Shown piece after piece: positions 35,820-48,700 of a DNA stretch of 53,188 bases. The DNA lies in the NCBI GenBank assembly GCA_000934455.1, contig KN884454.1, positions 67,834 to 121,021 of the forward strand, read 5' to 3'. The first letter of the stretch is position 1; each line of letters starts with the position of its first letter. The notes under the pieces are model-generated. The model worked only from the letters and a program-made list of their open reading frames with translations. It was not told the origin of the DNA and did no database searches. The stretch is from Apostichopus parvimensis (taxonomy: Eukaryota > Echinodermata > Holothuroidea > Aspidochirotida > Stichopodidae). The position numbers were made by a program, and so were the translations under genes.

Positions 35820-38800
35820 ACTGACGACCTTCCCGAGGAAAACGAACGAAAGAGCAAGCCCACGCAAAGGTTTATGAGATGTCCCCTGCGATGCTGATTA
35901 AGTCATGGTTTTGTCATTGCTGTCAGCCATGGCCAGAAATGCTGTTTGAAAATAATGTGGTGCTCAACAAGGTCGCATGAATAATGATAACAGAGAAGGG
36001 GAATCGATTGCCTCTTCCTTTGTTTTGAGGGATTTCATCTTCCTCTTGCCGGTGGTTAATTTCTTCACGATTAAGAGATTGGAACTGTGCGCCCTATTAG
36101 TAAATGTGGGTTCAGATGAAGAGAGGTTTTTTTTCGGTTGGAAGCCAGGGGCCGGTCGAACTGTCATCTGCCGTGTAGATGTGTAAGGTCTAAACCTTCA
36201 ACTTGTAGAATGTTCCAACTCCCATATCAATACCCAGTGTTAAACCCATACATCTCAGTAGCACTAACTTCAATAAAACACCCTAGTAATTGGTATCCAT
36301 ATTTACAGGAGGTTATCTGTATCGCCCCCGAACGTACAGCATGCTTTAAAAACTGCAAAATTGATTCTCTAAGAATATTCTGTAACCATGCCATCATTTT
36401 GCATATTGATGATGTAGAGGTAGGGCCAAATTAAACCATCAAAATGTCTTAGTGAGTAAAACCTCTGTGACGAAAAGGTATCTTGAGTTTGATTTAATTA
36501 TCTTGAACAGGTTTTCGTCCTCCTAGCAAACTTTGAGAAAATTCTGATAACCTTTTTCATAGGTAGCTTGAAATCAGTGGTTATTTAGAGATCCTCTGTC
36601 CATAGTATTGTGGTCAGCCCTGGCCAGATCTGTGTGATCCATATCTGCTATGATGTGTTGTTCTAGTTACTGAATTGAAATTTGTTATGAAGGGAGCTAC
36701 CTGACAAAAGATAGCAGTGAAAATTGTGTATAAGATATGTGAAGGGTGTTTTAACTTTGGTGTCTGTCGTAGCAGAAGAGGTAATTGAAATCATGATCCA
36801 GAAACCTTGCAATCTCTTGCAACATGTTTTTTTTTACCTTACTCTAGATATTTCTTTCATAAAATGTTCAACTTTTTTATGTGGTATTAGTGAGCTAATC
36901 TGCACATGGGGTAAAAATCTTTCAGACAGCCCCATAGCAACAGCTGACCCTGAGATGAACCCCTATGTGGACTATGAGACCTCTTTATACACCATACTGT
37001 TGGTTTCATGCTTTTCTTTTTCTCTTTGATTTTTGTGACCTATCTTAAATTTTTTAACTATTTTAATATTTGACAGTCCATGCTCTGATGACTACCCCTT
37101 TAAGCTGCAGCTGTGTTGCAGTAGACTCACTTGTGTAGATCACTGATGTATCTGAATCATACAGTACTTAAAGGAGAACCAAACTCATTCATTGCCTGCA
37201 ATTGCACTGTGACAATGTTAGGGGCTGTCACTCTTGAGTGATGATGTGTAGTGTCAAAGTGCCTGCAAGAGGAGAAAGTAAGCCTAAATAAATGTCGCTG
37301 AAAGCAATACTGGTTAATATCTCATGCCAAATAACCTTGACGTGGTTTAATGAAAACATTACTTTTTAAAGTACTGAAGCTGCTATGATGTTAGTTTTAG
37401 ACTTGCTTAAGTCATCTCTCTTGTCTATACAGGTAGAACAAACCGTGATGTTTTTAAAAATGTTATAATATTTTTGGTACTTCATCATAGGTATTTCATA
37501 TTCTCAACATTGGTTGTTGATGGTGGGTGGGGGTTTGTTTCTCCTTGAGTAGCAGTATTTTCTCTAGCTGTGTTGGAAATACTATTTGGCCATCAAATAA
37601 GGCCAAAAAAACAAAAAGAAGTTTGCACCGATTTATTAGTAAGGGCAGTACACTTATTAGTAAAGGCAGTACTGTATAGAACTGTTTGTAATGTTTTCAT
37701 TTAAACCTATCAAGTACCTAAGAATTGTTTTTAAATGCAATCAAATGCAATAATTATCATGTATGCCAAAATATGTTGCTACATGTTTGTCAATTGGAAA
37801 TTATGTAAGTTTCATTTAATACCAGTGCATAGGCAATATCTGATGTTATTACATCTACATACTTTGTGAAATATTCTTAAATTCTGATGGGACGATGTCA
37901 TATTAGCTTATGGAAGATCGTAGACAGCATCAGGATGTACTACCACTAGCTGGCAGACTTTCTCTTTGAAGGGGGAGGGGGAGGGGGTCCAGAAAGTAGA
38001 GTCACAGCCATTTGTTTGCATGCCAGTGGCATTGAAGCAATCAAATTGAGTTAGTTTTGTAACATGCCAGTTCTGTTGAGTATCATAAAAGCCATTATCG
38101 AGGGATCAAAAGTCATGCATGACCTTCAACGGACTCTATGGGATACTTAGATCTTACTGTTGATCATTATGGTATTCTTTAACACACTTATTTTGATACT
38201 AAGAGGCCTGAATTCCCCAGTTTTGAGGTGTACTCCTTTAAGTATTTTAGGGAACAGTCACCCACATACTTTACTATTTAGTCACATACCATAATTTCCT
38301 TCAGATCATTGTGACTATTTTTTAATATTTTTTTTAATACATTTACATTGAAGGGTTATGGTATGTAATGTTTTAACTTTCCTTTTTACCAGGTGCTACA
38401 TTTCTAGTGTCAATTCCTTAGCTTTCATTTACTGTTTTGATAAATTGTGCTGTGACAGAAACCCTTAAGTCTTTTAAGTCTAAGCAACCCTTTTACTTTA
38501 TTTTATAAACTATTTTACATTTTTCTCTTTTTGCCATTAGAAGTAAGAGTCTTAGTGTTCTTCCCCTAAGCAGTTACCATATTAACAGTTAGAATTACAT
38601 GGCTTGTTAAGATAAAGCTAATGGTCAAAAAATATGCTAGAAAGATTAAAAGTGGTCACATATATATTGAACTTTTTAGATGCTTCTGTAAGCTACTTCT
38701 CCCCCACCTCCACCCACTTTCCTTTAAATTTGCCCTGGTTTAATTCTCTATGAAGGGCTTAATTCCAAAAATGTTCGGATGGATAGAACAATCCAGAAAT

Positions 38801-40300
38801 TTCTTTTGGGGGCTTTCCGCACTTAATGTTTAAGGGTACCATTTCATTTATTCCTTGAAATCTGCATGTTTTGATCTTTACCTCTGCCAAACATACATTG
38901 TATGTATTATTTCAGTTCACTCAATTGGCTAGGGTCATACTTTTTCTTTTGTTGAATATGATCAAGTTTATTACCATCCAGTTGTGAATGACTGGTTGCC
39001 ATAGCCAAGCATGATTACTTTGTTGGTTAGTTCTTACGACATGTTCAGAATTTGAACGATATCTGTAAACTCTGGGTAAGAAGTTAAATGGATTGATGTT
39101 CCGTTTGGCTGGTTGTATACTCTTTTGAAATTCTTGTGACAACAAGGTATGAAGTGGTATTAAGGATGTTGGGAGGTCCTCACCACTACCACCACAGTTA
39201 TTCCATTTCCTGGAGTAGAAGAAGGGTGCACATTGTGGTACTGCATTGAACTTGATTCAAATGTTATTATTTTGAAGTTCTGTGGTACCATTTATGAGCC
39301 AAAATGCTGCATTAAGTCCCCATACCTCTCCATTTCTTCTGTATCAACACCAAAGATCATTTCTTAATATTACATACACATTTACTAATACTTTTGGTAT
39401 TCATAATTGGTATTCATAAATACACCTTTCATTCAGCCAATTTTTTGTTGGAAACCAAAATCCTTCCAATTTTTTTACTCAGCATCTTTGGTAATCAATT
39501 TTTTTTTTTAAATAATGACTTCCTGATCGGATTGAGATAGAGACAGATTTTTATCATGACTTTTCTCTCCCTTTGTAATTGGGATTAAGAGGTATTCAAT
39601 GTTGACCATCCATCTATTATTTGGTACTTAATAAAGATTAATATTCGTCTACATTTTAGTAGGTACTTAACTTTAAATACCAGTACTTTCTTGATAGTGA
39701 AATGCAATGAGCAGATAAACATCTGTACAATATTACTTAAGTCAAACAACCTTTATTTTTGGCCAATTATGATTTAAGCGATCTTACTCCTATGTTGTTC
39801 TACAATTCCTTATTGTTTTTCTTTAACCCTTTTCTATCCTTTTTTAAGATTTACCTTTTTTTAAGTTTTCGTTTTCATATTATTTCTGCTTCAATTTTGT
39901 AAATACCAGTAGTATGAAGGTGCTAAAGTTTGCTCAATGTCTTCAGAAAAATCTTATTTAACTGAAGATGTTATCTGTTGTATGCCAAAAATATATCACT
40001 AAGTAAACACAAATGGTTTATCATGTACAAGGAAAACCAATAAGGAAAAAATTCAACAAAAAAAAAAAGATTTGATTGTTAAGTATGTCATAATTTGTAA
40101 AATTTTGATGTTTTACTGTATTTTTGTGCCTAAGTAAAGCTGTAACTTCTGACTTTACTTTGCATGTGAAAAGAATTTTGTAAACTTTTAGGGTGAGAAT
40201 TGCCTGCGCCTTTTTTAAAAGTCATTTCATTGTAGAAACTTCTTAAGTTTTAGTAGCTTCATTAAACAATTTTTGTCTGCAAACTGTTTTGTTTTCTTGA
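35820..40300 (+). other. PTK7 3' UTR and downstream region
   Basis: No coding sequence was recognised after the PTK7 stop. Candidate AATAAA signals on the plus strand are at 36272-36277, 37287-37292 and 39630-39635. The sequence alone does not say which is used. The remainder is AT-rich with no clear repeats. Confidence 0.5.
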
Positions 40301-40340
40301 TTCAGCTGTTGTTTCTTATTGGATCTTAACGGCAGCCAAC

Positions 40341-40401
40341 TTTTGTGATCTTTAAAGGCCAAAGTGGAGGTTGACACTAAACTGCATTAAAGATCACAAA
40401 A
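40341..40401. other. Perfect 15-bp inverted repeat between convergent genes
   Basis: Arms TTTTGTGATCTTTAA (40341-40355) and TTAAAGATCACAAAA (40387-40401) flank a 31-nt loop. Just after it, AAACTGCAT(C/T)AAA-like words recur four times up to about 40440. The hairpin sits in the space between the converging PTK7 and POLR1C genes. Confidence 0.7.
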
Positions 40402-42313
40402 ACTGCATCAAAAACTGCATCAAACACTAAACTGCATCAAATATCCCAAAAGAACTTGACATGGTTACCTAAGGACCCTTTATTATATATACAACAAACA
40501 CCCCAAGGAAGGTGCTCGATACAAAATAGTCCACATCTTTAGTAAATGCACCACTATATCACAATTCTCAAAAGAAGGTGTCCCTTAACAAAGAAAGACA
40601 TCGGTAGTAACACACCACTCTATAAAAAATCCTACATAAGTGCCTGAAGATATCACTTAATCAGACTAACACAGCCCAGAACATATTACACCAGATGAGA
40701 GAATTAGACAGCAAGTCCTGAATGAATCCATTCGATCCTCAACGTTACCCAGACACTTCAGTTTAACACTAATCACAGGTAGTGAAAAAGCATGTAAACA
40801 GCAGTTAGTCAAATATTCAAAGGTTTTGGTGTTGCTTCATCGTATTCGAAATGAAGCTTGACTAGTCAGGATAATGTCCTTCATTGTCATTGGATTTTTG
40901 CCACAAACATTTATCGGAATCAATTCAGGTAGCGGTTTCGTCCCTCTTCCGTACCAAATTGTAAGTGTCATGTATAAATCGAATGACCACTTCATCTGGC
41001 CGCCTGTATTGGTCACTATCGCAGGTTTGTAACATACAAAAACTTTCTCCTACTCAGTAGTAAATAGCCTCTGGTTATCAGGTTATACATCTTTTTATTG
41101 ATATGATCACACAATAATAACAGTTTGTGAAAACTGCAGAAAACGGACAACACAATGTTTTCATACTTTATGTTGAGTCTGGTTTATATCTTGAAATAAT
41201 TTGACCAGACTTGCAGAGTTGGTTACATCATGATTTACAATTCATAAATACTTCTTTTCAAAAACTAACAAGAATGCTTTGAAAAAGTAAAATTCTGGTT
41301 GAAAGGTTTGTCAATGTGACCGTTGACCAGTGATTGTAAAGGAAGTGTGGTAATTGCAAAGCTTTTTGGAAATTGCTTAGATTAAAACTTGGTGAGCAAA
41401 GTCGCATCTTTAATAACTGAAATGCATGAAACACAACAGAAATACATGAGACTAGATCATGATGTCTGGTAATGAAATTATAATGAGGTCAATGGTCAAA
41501 GGTCAATATGCAAATATTCAGACAGCCAGCACTAACTCTATATAGATTTTAACAGACATTTGTTGCATGCCATCATTCCATATGAAACCACACGTGGATG
41601 TTAAAAAATGTAGTCTACAAATCAATGTTTCTATTTCCTAACATAAACCAAGAACTGAAAGAAAATTGAATTGGCTTGGCAAAGATGACAGTTGATATTC
41701 TTACCAAAATGATTTCACTTTGACCATTCACATCTAAATTTGCAAATCACCTTGTTTAAAGAACCTTCTTAAAACCTATTTGACCACTAAGTCAACATTT
41801 CTATGAAGCTGTGAATTACACATGAAAACCAATAATACTTTTTTGTTTTCATGTTTTTCAATGTTTAGCTTTTCCCATCAACTTTTCTTTAATTGAAAAT
41901 TAGGCCATTCCACCTTGATTTGAATTTCACAAAACATGGCGGGTATGGTGTTAAAACATATCTCATTACAGGCTGTCTGACACTCGTACAGTGATCATTC
42001 AAACATTTGAATGCCAATCAAATGAATGCATACTGTGTTCAAGACTGAGCCTAACTTAATTTTCTCCAAGGGCCAGCAAAAGTGGTGACATCTTTTGGAC
42101 AAAACTCTTCAAGTTTGTTTTCTTGTTGGTAATTAGCTTAATAGATGCATGGATATAATTTTGCAGCTAGAGTTGATAAAGTATTAATTATGATCTGACA
42201 ATGAGTATTGTAGATTTCTTCTGGATGCTGCTACACATCTGTTATGACACATATAAACCAGGACACTAACCTGACACATTGTGCTTGTACATTACATGGT
42301 AGGAAATAATATA

Positions 42314-42319
42314 TTTATT
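42314..42319 (-). terminator. Candidate POLR1C poly(A) signal
   Basis: AATAAA on the minus strand lies about 310 bp beyond the POLR1C stop. Other minus-strand AATAAA words occur at 41094-41099 and 40479-40484, so the true end is not settled. Confidence 0.4.
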
Positions 42320-42629
42320 AAAATACAACCACTGGCTTCAAGCATCAAAGCTCAATTGTTGGTATGAACTGTGTCATCTTGTGAAGATGTTCCAAGTGAT
42401 ATGTCCATTCCAGTTAATTCTACTTGATATCACATTGTTCACAGACAAAGTGACCATAGCAGCCAAGCTCTTCATCTAGGATGCATCAATATATTTCCGA
42501 CATTCCGCGACTGCAAAGATTCAACGTTACAACTGTAAAACACCTCCATGGAGAAACCTGCAGAGGTGATGTCCGCTGGCAATCTCTTCATCAGCATTTG
42601 TTATAAAAGTTGCACATTCGTTCTATCAA

Positions 42630-42757
42630 TCATTTTGTCCCTCCTGGACCGAGGTTATCCAGTTCTGAGAGGAAGGTCTGACATTTAGCTTTCAATATTT
42701 TGACAGCCTCACTCACTAACACTTCTGGTGGTAAGGCCCCAGTCGATTCCACTGAAA
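42630..42757 (-). CDS. POLR1C: POLR1C exon 11, C-terminus and stop
   Basis: Residues 306-347 then [23 protein letters not shown] aligns with human [20 protein letters not shown]. The tail [11 protein letters not shown] is slightly longer than human ELDAVQMD. Acceptor AATTTAG. Confidence 0.96.
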
Positions 42758-45700
42758 CTAAATTAAGAACGTCAATGAAAAACTAAAGCGTAAATAATTG
42801 TAAAAATTGTTTCTTGATTGTGGAATTAAAAATGATTGATAAAAGATAATGAAAAACAAAACAAATTAGTCAACCACAATTTTCCGAGGCTAATAACAGT
42901 AAAAGAAAATGGATGCAAAAATTGCCATGGGCTTTAATATCATACATTCCAAGCTATTGTTACTGATGTTACAGAGATGTGGGGGAGGGTGGGGGGGGGG
43001 GGTTAGTGTACTTTCTAGTATTCTCAGGTCATTCAGGACAGTCACCCAGTACTCTTTAGAGGAAGACACCAGATCTGCCAAACATTCAAGATATAGAAAG
43101 ATTTTGGAATACTTACAAATGAAATGATCACGAACTTTCTTAAGATCAACGGCATCTCTCAGATCCTATAACATGAAAGAAATTGAGCAATATTTGAAAT
43201 ATATATGTGTTGACAGGAAAATGGTCAAGTTTATTATTGTTCATAACTCCTTGAAAAAATGCCTTCAATTTTAGCAAGGATGTAAATTATACCTAAATGG
43301 TGGAAGTGGGGTTTTCAGGTTCCTTTCATGCCCAACAGACAGGTATCATAGTCATGTGGGACAGATGTGACACCTTTTTATTTCATACATTAAATCAGAG
43401 GTGTTCATGAAACCGATCTGATGGGCTAAAGTTAAACATTGTACCCCAATCCATGTGCCGCAAGTAGTATGGATGTATCTACTCCTGTGACAAATATGGA
43501 ACTACAATACTGTAGGCTTATAGAATACAAACGATTAGTTCTACATGTGCATTGTCCAATTATAATCAGCAGTTATTTTTACGTTGCTTAAGCCACCCAC
43601 CCCAACTGTGGGAGAAACCGGCAAGTGCTTTTGGATTACAACTTACACATCGGGTGGCTTCCAATTCAATATTTTGACTCCAAATTTGGATTCTTATCAA
43701 TTTTAGACAGTCATTTCAGATGGGAAAACCGAAGACTGCTTTTGGATGAAAAACCCACCTTACTATGACCCGGCCGGGATCGAACCCAGAAATTTCTAAG
43801 CCTCATTGCTTCAAATGCCACCGTCTTTATCCACACGGCCACAGCACCGGTAAGCAAATGTCAATTGAGTCAATTGAGTGTATAGTGAAGTCACCATAGT
43901 GGCACAAAATAAATGAATGACGTGAACAATGGAATTCCATACTAATACATACATATATATATATGATGAATACCAACTGGTGAAGTACAGCATTGGTAAT
44001 TCAATTTATAAACTTGAAATTTGTTATAACTCGATATTAAGTATTAAAAATTCATTAAGTTGGTTTCATAGAACTAGCATATCATCCACACACACAGAAC
44101 ATCACTACAGTCAGTCATAAAATGACATGAATAAAAAGCCAGGGTTTCTGCATAGCTTCTGGCCTGTCCTAATTTTTAATATGCCAGTTTTTTAATGTGA
44201 ATGGAACATTACACTTCAGGTGGTCTTCATGCAAGCAAGGATGTCCGTGTCTCTAATAGTAATAGAAACAAACTGAGAAATGGTCATAATTATTTTCAAG
44301 TTTATTTAATTCAAACAACAGAAGTTTGATGTTTCCTCTTACCTCATGCCTGAAAACCTCTCTACTACAAGTGTCCCTCCTGGAATCTTCCACAAATGCA
44401 ACTTGTTCTCCTAAAATGAAGAAGAAAGACATTGACCAAATGCCACAACTAAACACTACAAATACCCCAACAGGGAATTGATCATGGAGGAACAAGGTAG
44501 TACCTGTGGTAGCACAATGAGGGATACCACATATCCCTATTAACCGGGATTGTCCAGTTTTTGCAATGAAAAACTAAACTTTCCTGATTTTCTAAAGGTC
44601 TTTGTGACGTTCAAAACTGTCACTGTTTTTGTGTTACACAAACTTCAAAAAAGTACACATGAAGAAACCATCACACTATGCATGGCTGTTTGGGAAGCAA
44701 GTCATTAATGTTTGCAACAAACAAACATGATGGAATTATCATGTTAAGAAGGTTTGTTGAGATAAAATCAATAGTTAATCATATCTGAATAAATCATACT
44801 AGTTAATCACCTATTGCCCTGTTAAATTCGTACAAAACTGTTGCTTATAAAGTGGTATATTTGCCACGATTTGGTATGTAGCCCTAATTCAAATCCAAAA
44901 CTTTTTGTCAAAATGGGAGACACCACCTTCCACTTTATACCCCTCTCTCAGGACACTGTGTTCCACTTTTCAACCAAAGAAATATAGTATTAACCCTAAG
45001 CACAAAACCTGTTTGAAAATCAAATGCTCTTAAAATTGAACATGAAACGAGACAGAATGACACAAGTAGATTACACAGTGTAGATCTATTCTAGTTGTCT
45101 CATCATTAATGTTCCCAATGCGCTTGTAGTAAGCACATCAAGTACACCAGCTCCCCTTCCTCTCTCTTACAGACACAAACAGACAAGTTTAGTTTAATTT
45201 ACTTTTGCGCTCCGTAGCAGGAGAACAATGGGCAGATTGTTACTTATATATAGAATATTGCTATGATATTTAAGGGGATATGCCTTCAATTTGCATTAAA
45301 CAAAACCATCATGTTCCATTTACAGACCATAAAGTTGCTCTTTGTAATCTCTATTTAACACATTAACACTTCATAATACTCTGGTGGTATGACTCCTAAA
45401 ACACTGACTGACCGTCTCTGAAGTATGCTGCTATAGTGTATAGTGTATAGTATATAGTGTATAGTATATAGTGTATAGTGTATTATTATACAGTGAATGA
45501 AATCGTATCCATCAAGAGCATACTGACCAATGCTCAAGATAGCTTCCAAAGCATGCAAGGACGTAACAGTTAAAATATTCATGGTTGCCTCCATTCGCAG
45601 AATGGTATGAAAGCTATAGTACATTATAACACCTCATTTTAAATTCAAATATGCAACTACACAAAACCATATCATGTTTAACTATGGTCAAGATTGATAT

Positions 45701-48700
45701 ATTACTGATAGTAAATTTGTCTACAGGATTGGCAACCAAGTACCATCTTGCCTCCCAGATATGATTCCTAACCTTGTTCGTCTTCCTTGAAACCAATCAC
45801 TCCTGGAGAAAAGCACTTTGCCAACCGTTCTGCCTGCTCTCCTCTCACCGTCTTCTTTAAAATGATTTTTGGAAGCAGCCTGTATGATGCTGTGGCTGAA
45901 AGATCAACACAGAAAGGATATTTAAGAGAACATAACAATTATGTTTGGGATGCACCCCAGAGCTTGTGGACCTTGGTACTTTAATATTACTCACATAAAT
46001 ATATAATACAATAGAAACTTCGAAAGCTTCATGTATTGACAGTGTTCTAAGATTCTCTCAAGATGGACTTAACAATGTTGATGATACCAAAGAATAAATT
46101 CATTCTCTTACCCACAGGTGAAAATTTGGCATGGTCTTGACCGACACCCTTGACACAGTGCATTCGTAGGTCAATGGCTTGGCCTGGTCTCAGTTTGGCA
46201 ATCAAAATATCCTCATCCACGGGTCTGATAGGATTTGCTTGATGCTACAAGAAACGAAACGAAAAGGTCAGTAGAAGTGCTCATCATAAAAACGAAAATA
46301 GATTTCTCTCGCAATTTTGTAATGAAGTCATGATCAAGGGATAGATAATTCCTATGGTCACATATTTGTTAAAATGTGCAGAACCATCATAAATTATGCT
46401 GAATTTGTAATGCTGAAGTTATAATTGCCATAGAAACTGATCACTCAAACAAAACATGTCCAGTTAGGTACTTATAACTTTCCAAAAAGTCCACTTATAT
46501 TATATATCTATCAATATTTGAGGCGAGATACTAAAGATGTTAAAAAAAAATTGATAATGGCCACTACTGTTATAAATTTAGTGCTTCTCATAAAGTTATC
46601 AAGATATGAGGTAATTAATTGTACCAGCTTACCAGCGTTGCCTGATTTCCACGAGGAAGCCACTTGAGCTGTTTAGTTGTAACTAACAGAATTTAGGGAA
46701 AGAAAATTGAGGTCAAAATAGGATCTGTCAATTTATGTCATGCTGTTTACAACTTAACAGCCAAGATGTTCAAGTTCACAAGTCCAGGGTATAATTTATC
46801 CAGTGTCGCACTGCAAAATGCTGGGCAAAATTATCAAATTGCTATACAAGTGCACAGATGCATAACAGTCTTGTACACTGGAGCTATAGTGTATTATTGT
46901 ATCAAAGAAAAATTTAAGAACCTTCAAAACTGCTACACAAAATTTGAATACTAAATTAGTCCCTGAAGTCTGGCTTAAAGTGTAAAAGTATAAAGTATAA
47001 ATTGATTGAAAATGATACCCACATAGAATGAACCGCAATACAAGGCTTTCTATAGCCAACAAATTTAATGAAGAACTGGTACCAGATAATGGAGTCTTAT
47101 CAAATCCATGTTTTTTTTATTTGTTTTATTTAAGCACTTTCATGATTATATGATGATCTTGAATTAAATTTTTGACTGACTTTGTGAGCCAAACATCAGT
47201 AGGATTATAGTTCCATTGGCACTGTCTGGCAAATCTCATCAAGTTTCTAATCCATTTGAATATAACATGTCAAAAAGTTGCTATATTTTCCATGAGACTG
47301 CACAGGATTAACATCCAGGCACCACAGACTCTCCTATTTCCCCTCCCCCCCGCCCTTCTACCCCTTATGAAATTTTGCAGCAGGAACAAACTGAAAATGG
47401 AAATTTCTTATGTCTTGCCTGAAGGTATTCACAGGGGTTCCTAGATTTTTGGGACCACTTGACCTTGCCTCATCTGCCTCTACAATAATTTGGCACCGAG
47501 TTCAGGTCATAATCAACCGATGGAATACTTACTGGAACAAGCAAACCCATGTTACCCTGCAGTTGCATAGCGGATAGAGTCATGCCCTAAAACATACCAG
47601 AGTGACATAGGCTACAGAAAGACAGGCTTCTTAAAAAACAAAACAAATTTTGGCAACAAGAACTACCTTTTGAATTCTTGTAGATTTCTGAAGGATCTGG
47701 TATATCGGAGGACGAGCTGGTGTTCTTGCTACATTTGACTTTCAGTTCAAACTCGATGGTGTCCATATCAGAGCCATCTTCATCCTCTGTGGAAGATGAA
47801 CGACAGATACCCGTGTCACTTTAAAGTAGGAGTAGAGACACTTCACTTCATTCGACAAGTCAAAGGTCACTTTCATACCACAGAAATCAAGAAAAATCTC
47901 ACTACTTTTAACAGTTTGGTCTAAATTGTATTCTCCTTTGCCATGAAAATTACAATGAACATAATAATCATAAGAATGAAGATATTTCATGGCTTGAAAA
48001 GAATTCACAATAGTCAGAAATTAATGTAAAGAAACAATGTGTTATGCTTCAATCGACTATCCTGACTCAAGTGTTTGGCAATTTTCATCAGTCTCTTCTT
48101 TGCAGGGGCAGGCCCATAACCAGGTTCTCCCTCTTTCCCACTGCCCCCCCCCTCCCGCCACATACCCAGGGCAGACTATTTTATCCCCCATTTGTGCCAC
48201 CACTGTGGACAAAAAACTTCACAAGTTACGGATCACACATATTGTGCCCCTTATGAACTTGTCGTGGGCCCCAACTCAACATTCATGGCTACAGCTAGGG
48301 CCGATTAGGGTGCAGGTAAGAAGACATAGTACTTTGGAGAGCATGCAAACAAGGATGCAATCCTTTCATTTCTTTTTAAGTCTAGAGGGTAGTAGCCTAG
48401 TAGGGAAATGGATTTCAAGAGAAATTTCTTTGTACAGACTTTAAATGATTGTTCAAATATTTCTATTTATGATTAGCTAACAAATGAAAATTATCGTAAA
48501 AAAGTGGTGAATGTCGATATGTACTATATTAAACTAGATGGAGGAAAGCAGTTTGTGGTTTTTATATGTACCTCATAAATCATTTAATTTTATTGTAAAG
48601 ATGTTTTACTTAGATCACAACATTTAGTTGCATGGAATTTGTGGTTCAGTTCTAATTATAAGCCAACAGCTAATGCACAACAAGTAACTTGGGGTTTAAC

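Noticed and set aside
35964-37029. Open frames downstream of the PTK7 stop
   Set aside because: They fall in the probable 3' UTR, are short and resemble nothing known.
45355-45624. Minus-strand frame with a Tyr/His/Thr repeat
   Set aside because: It is produced by the TATAGTG simple repeat inside POLR1C intron 8.
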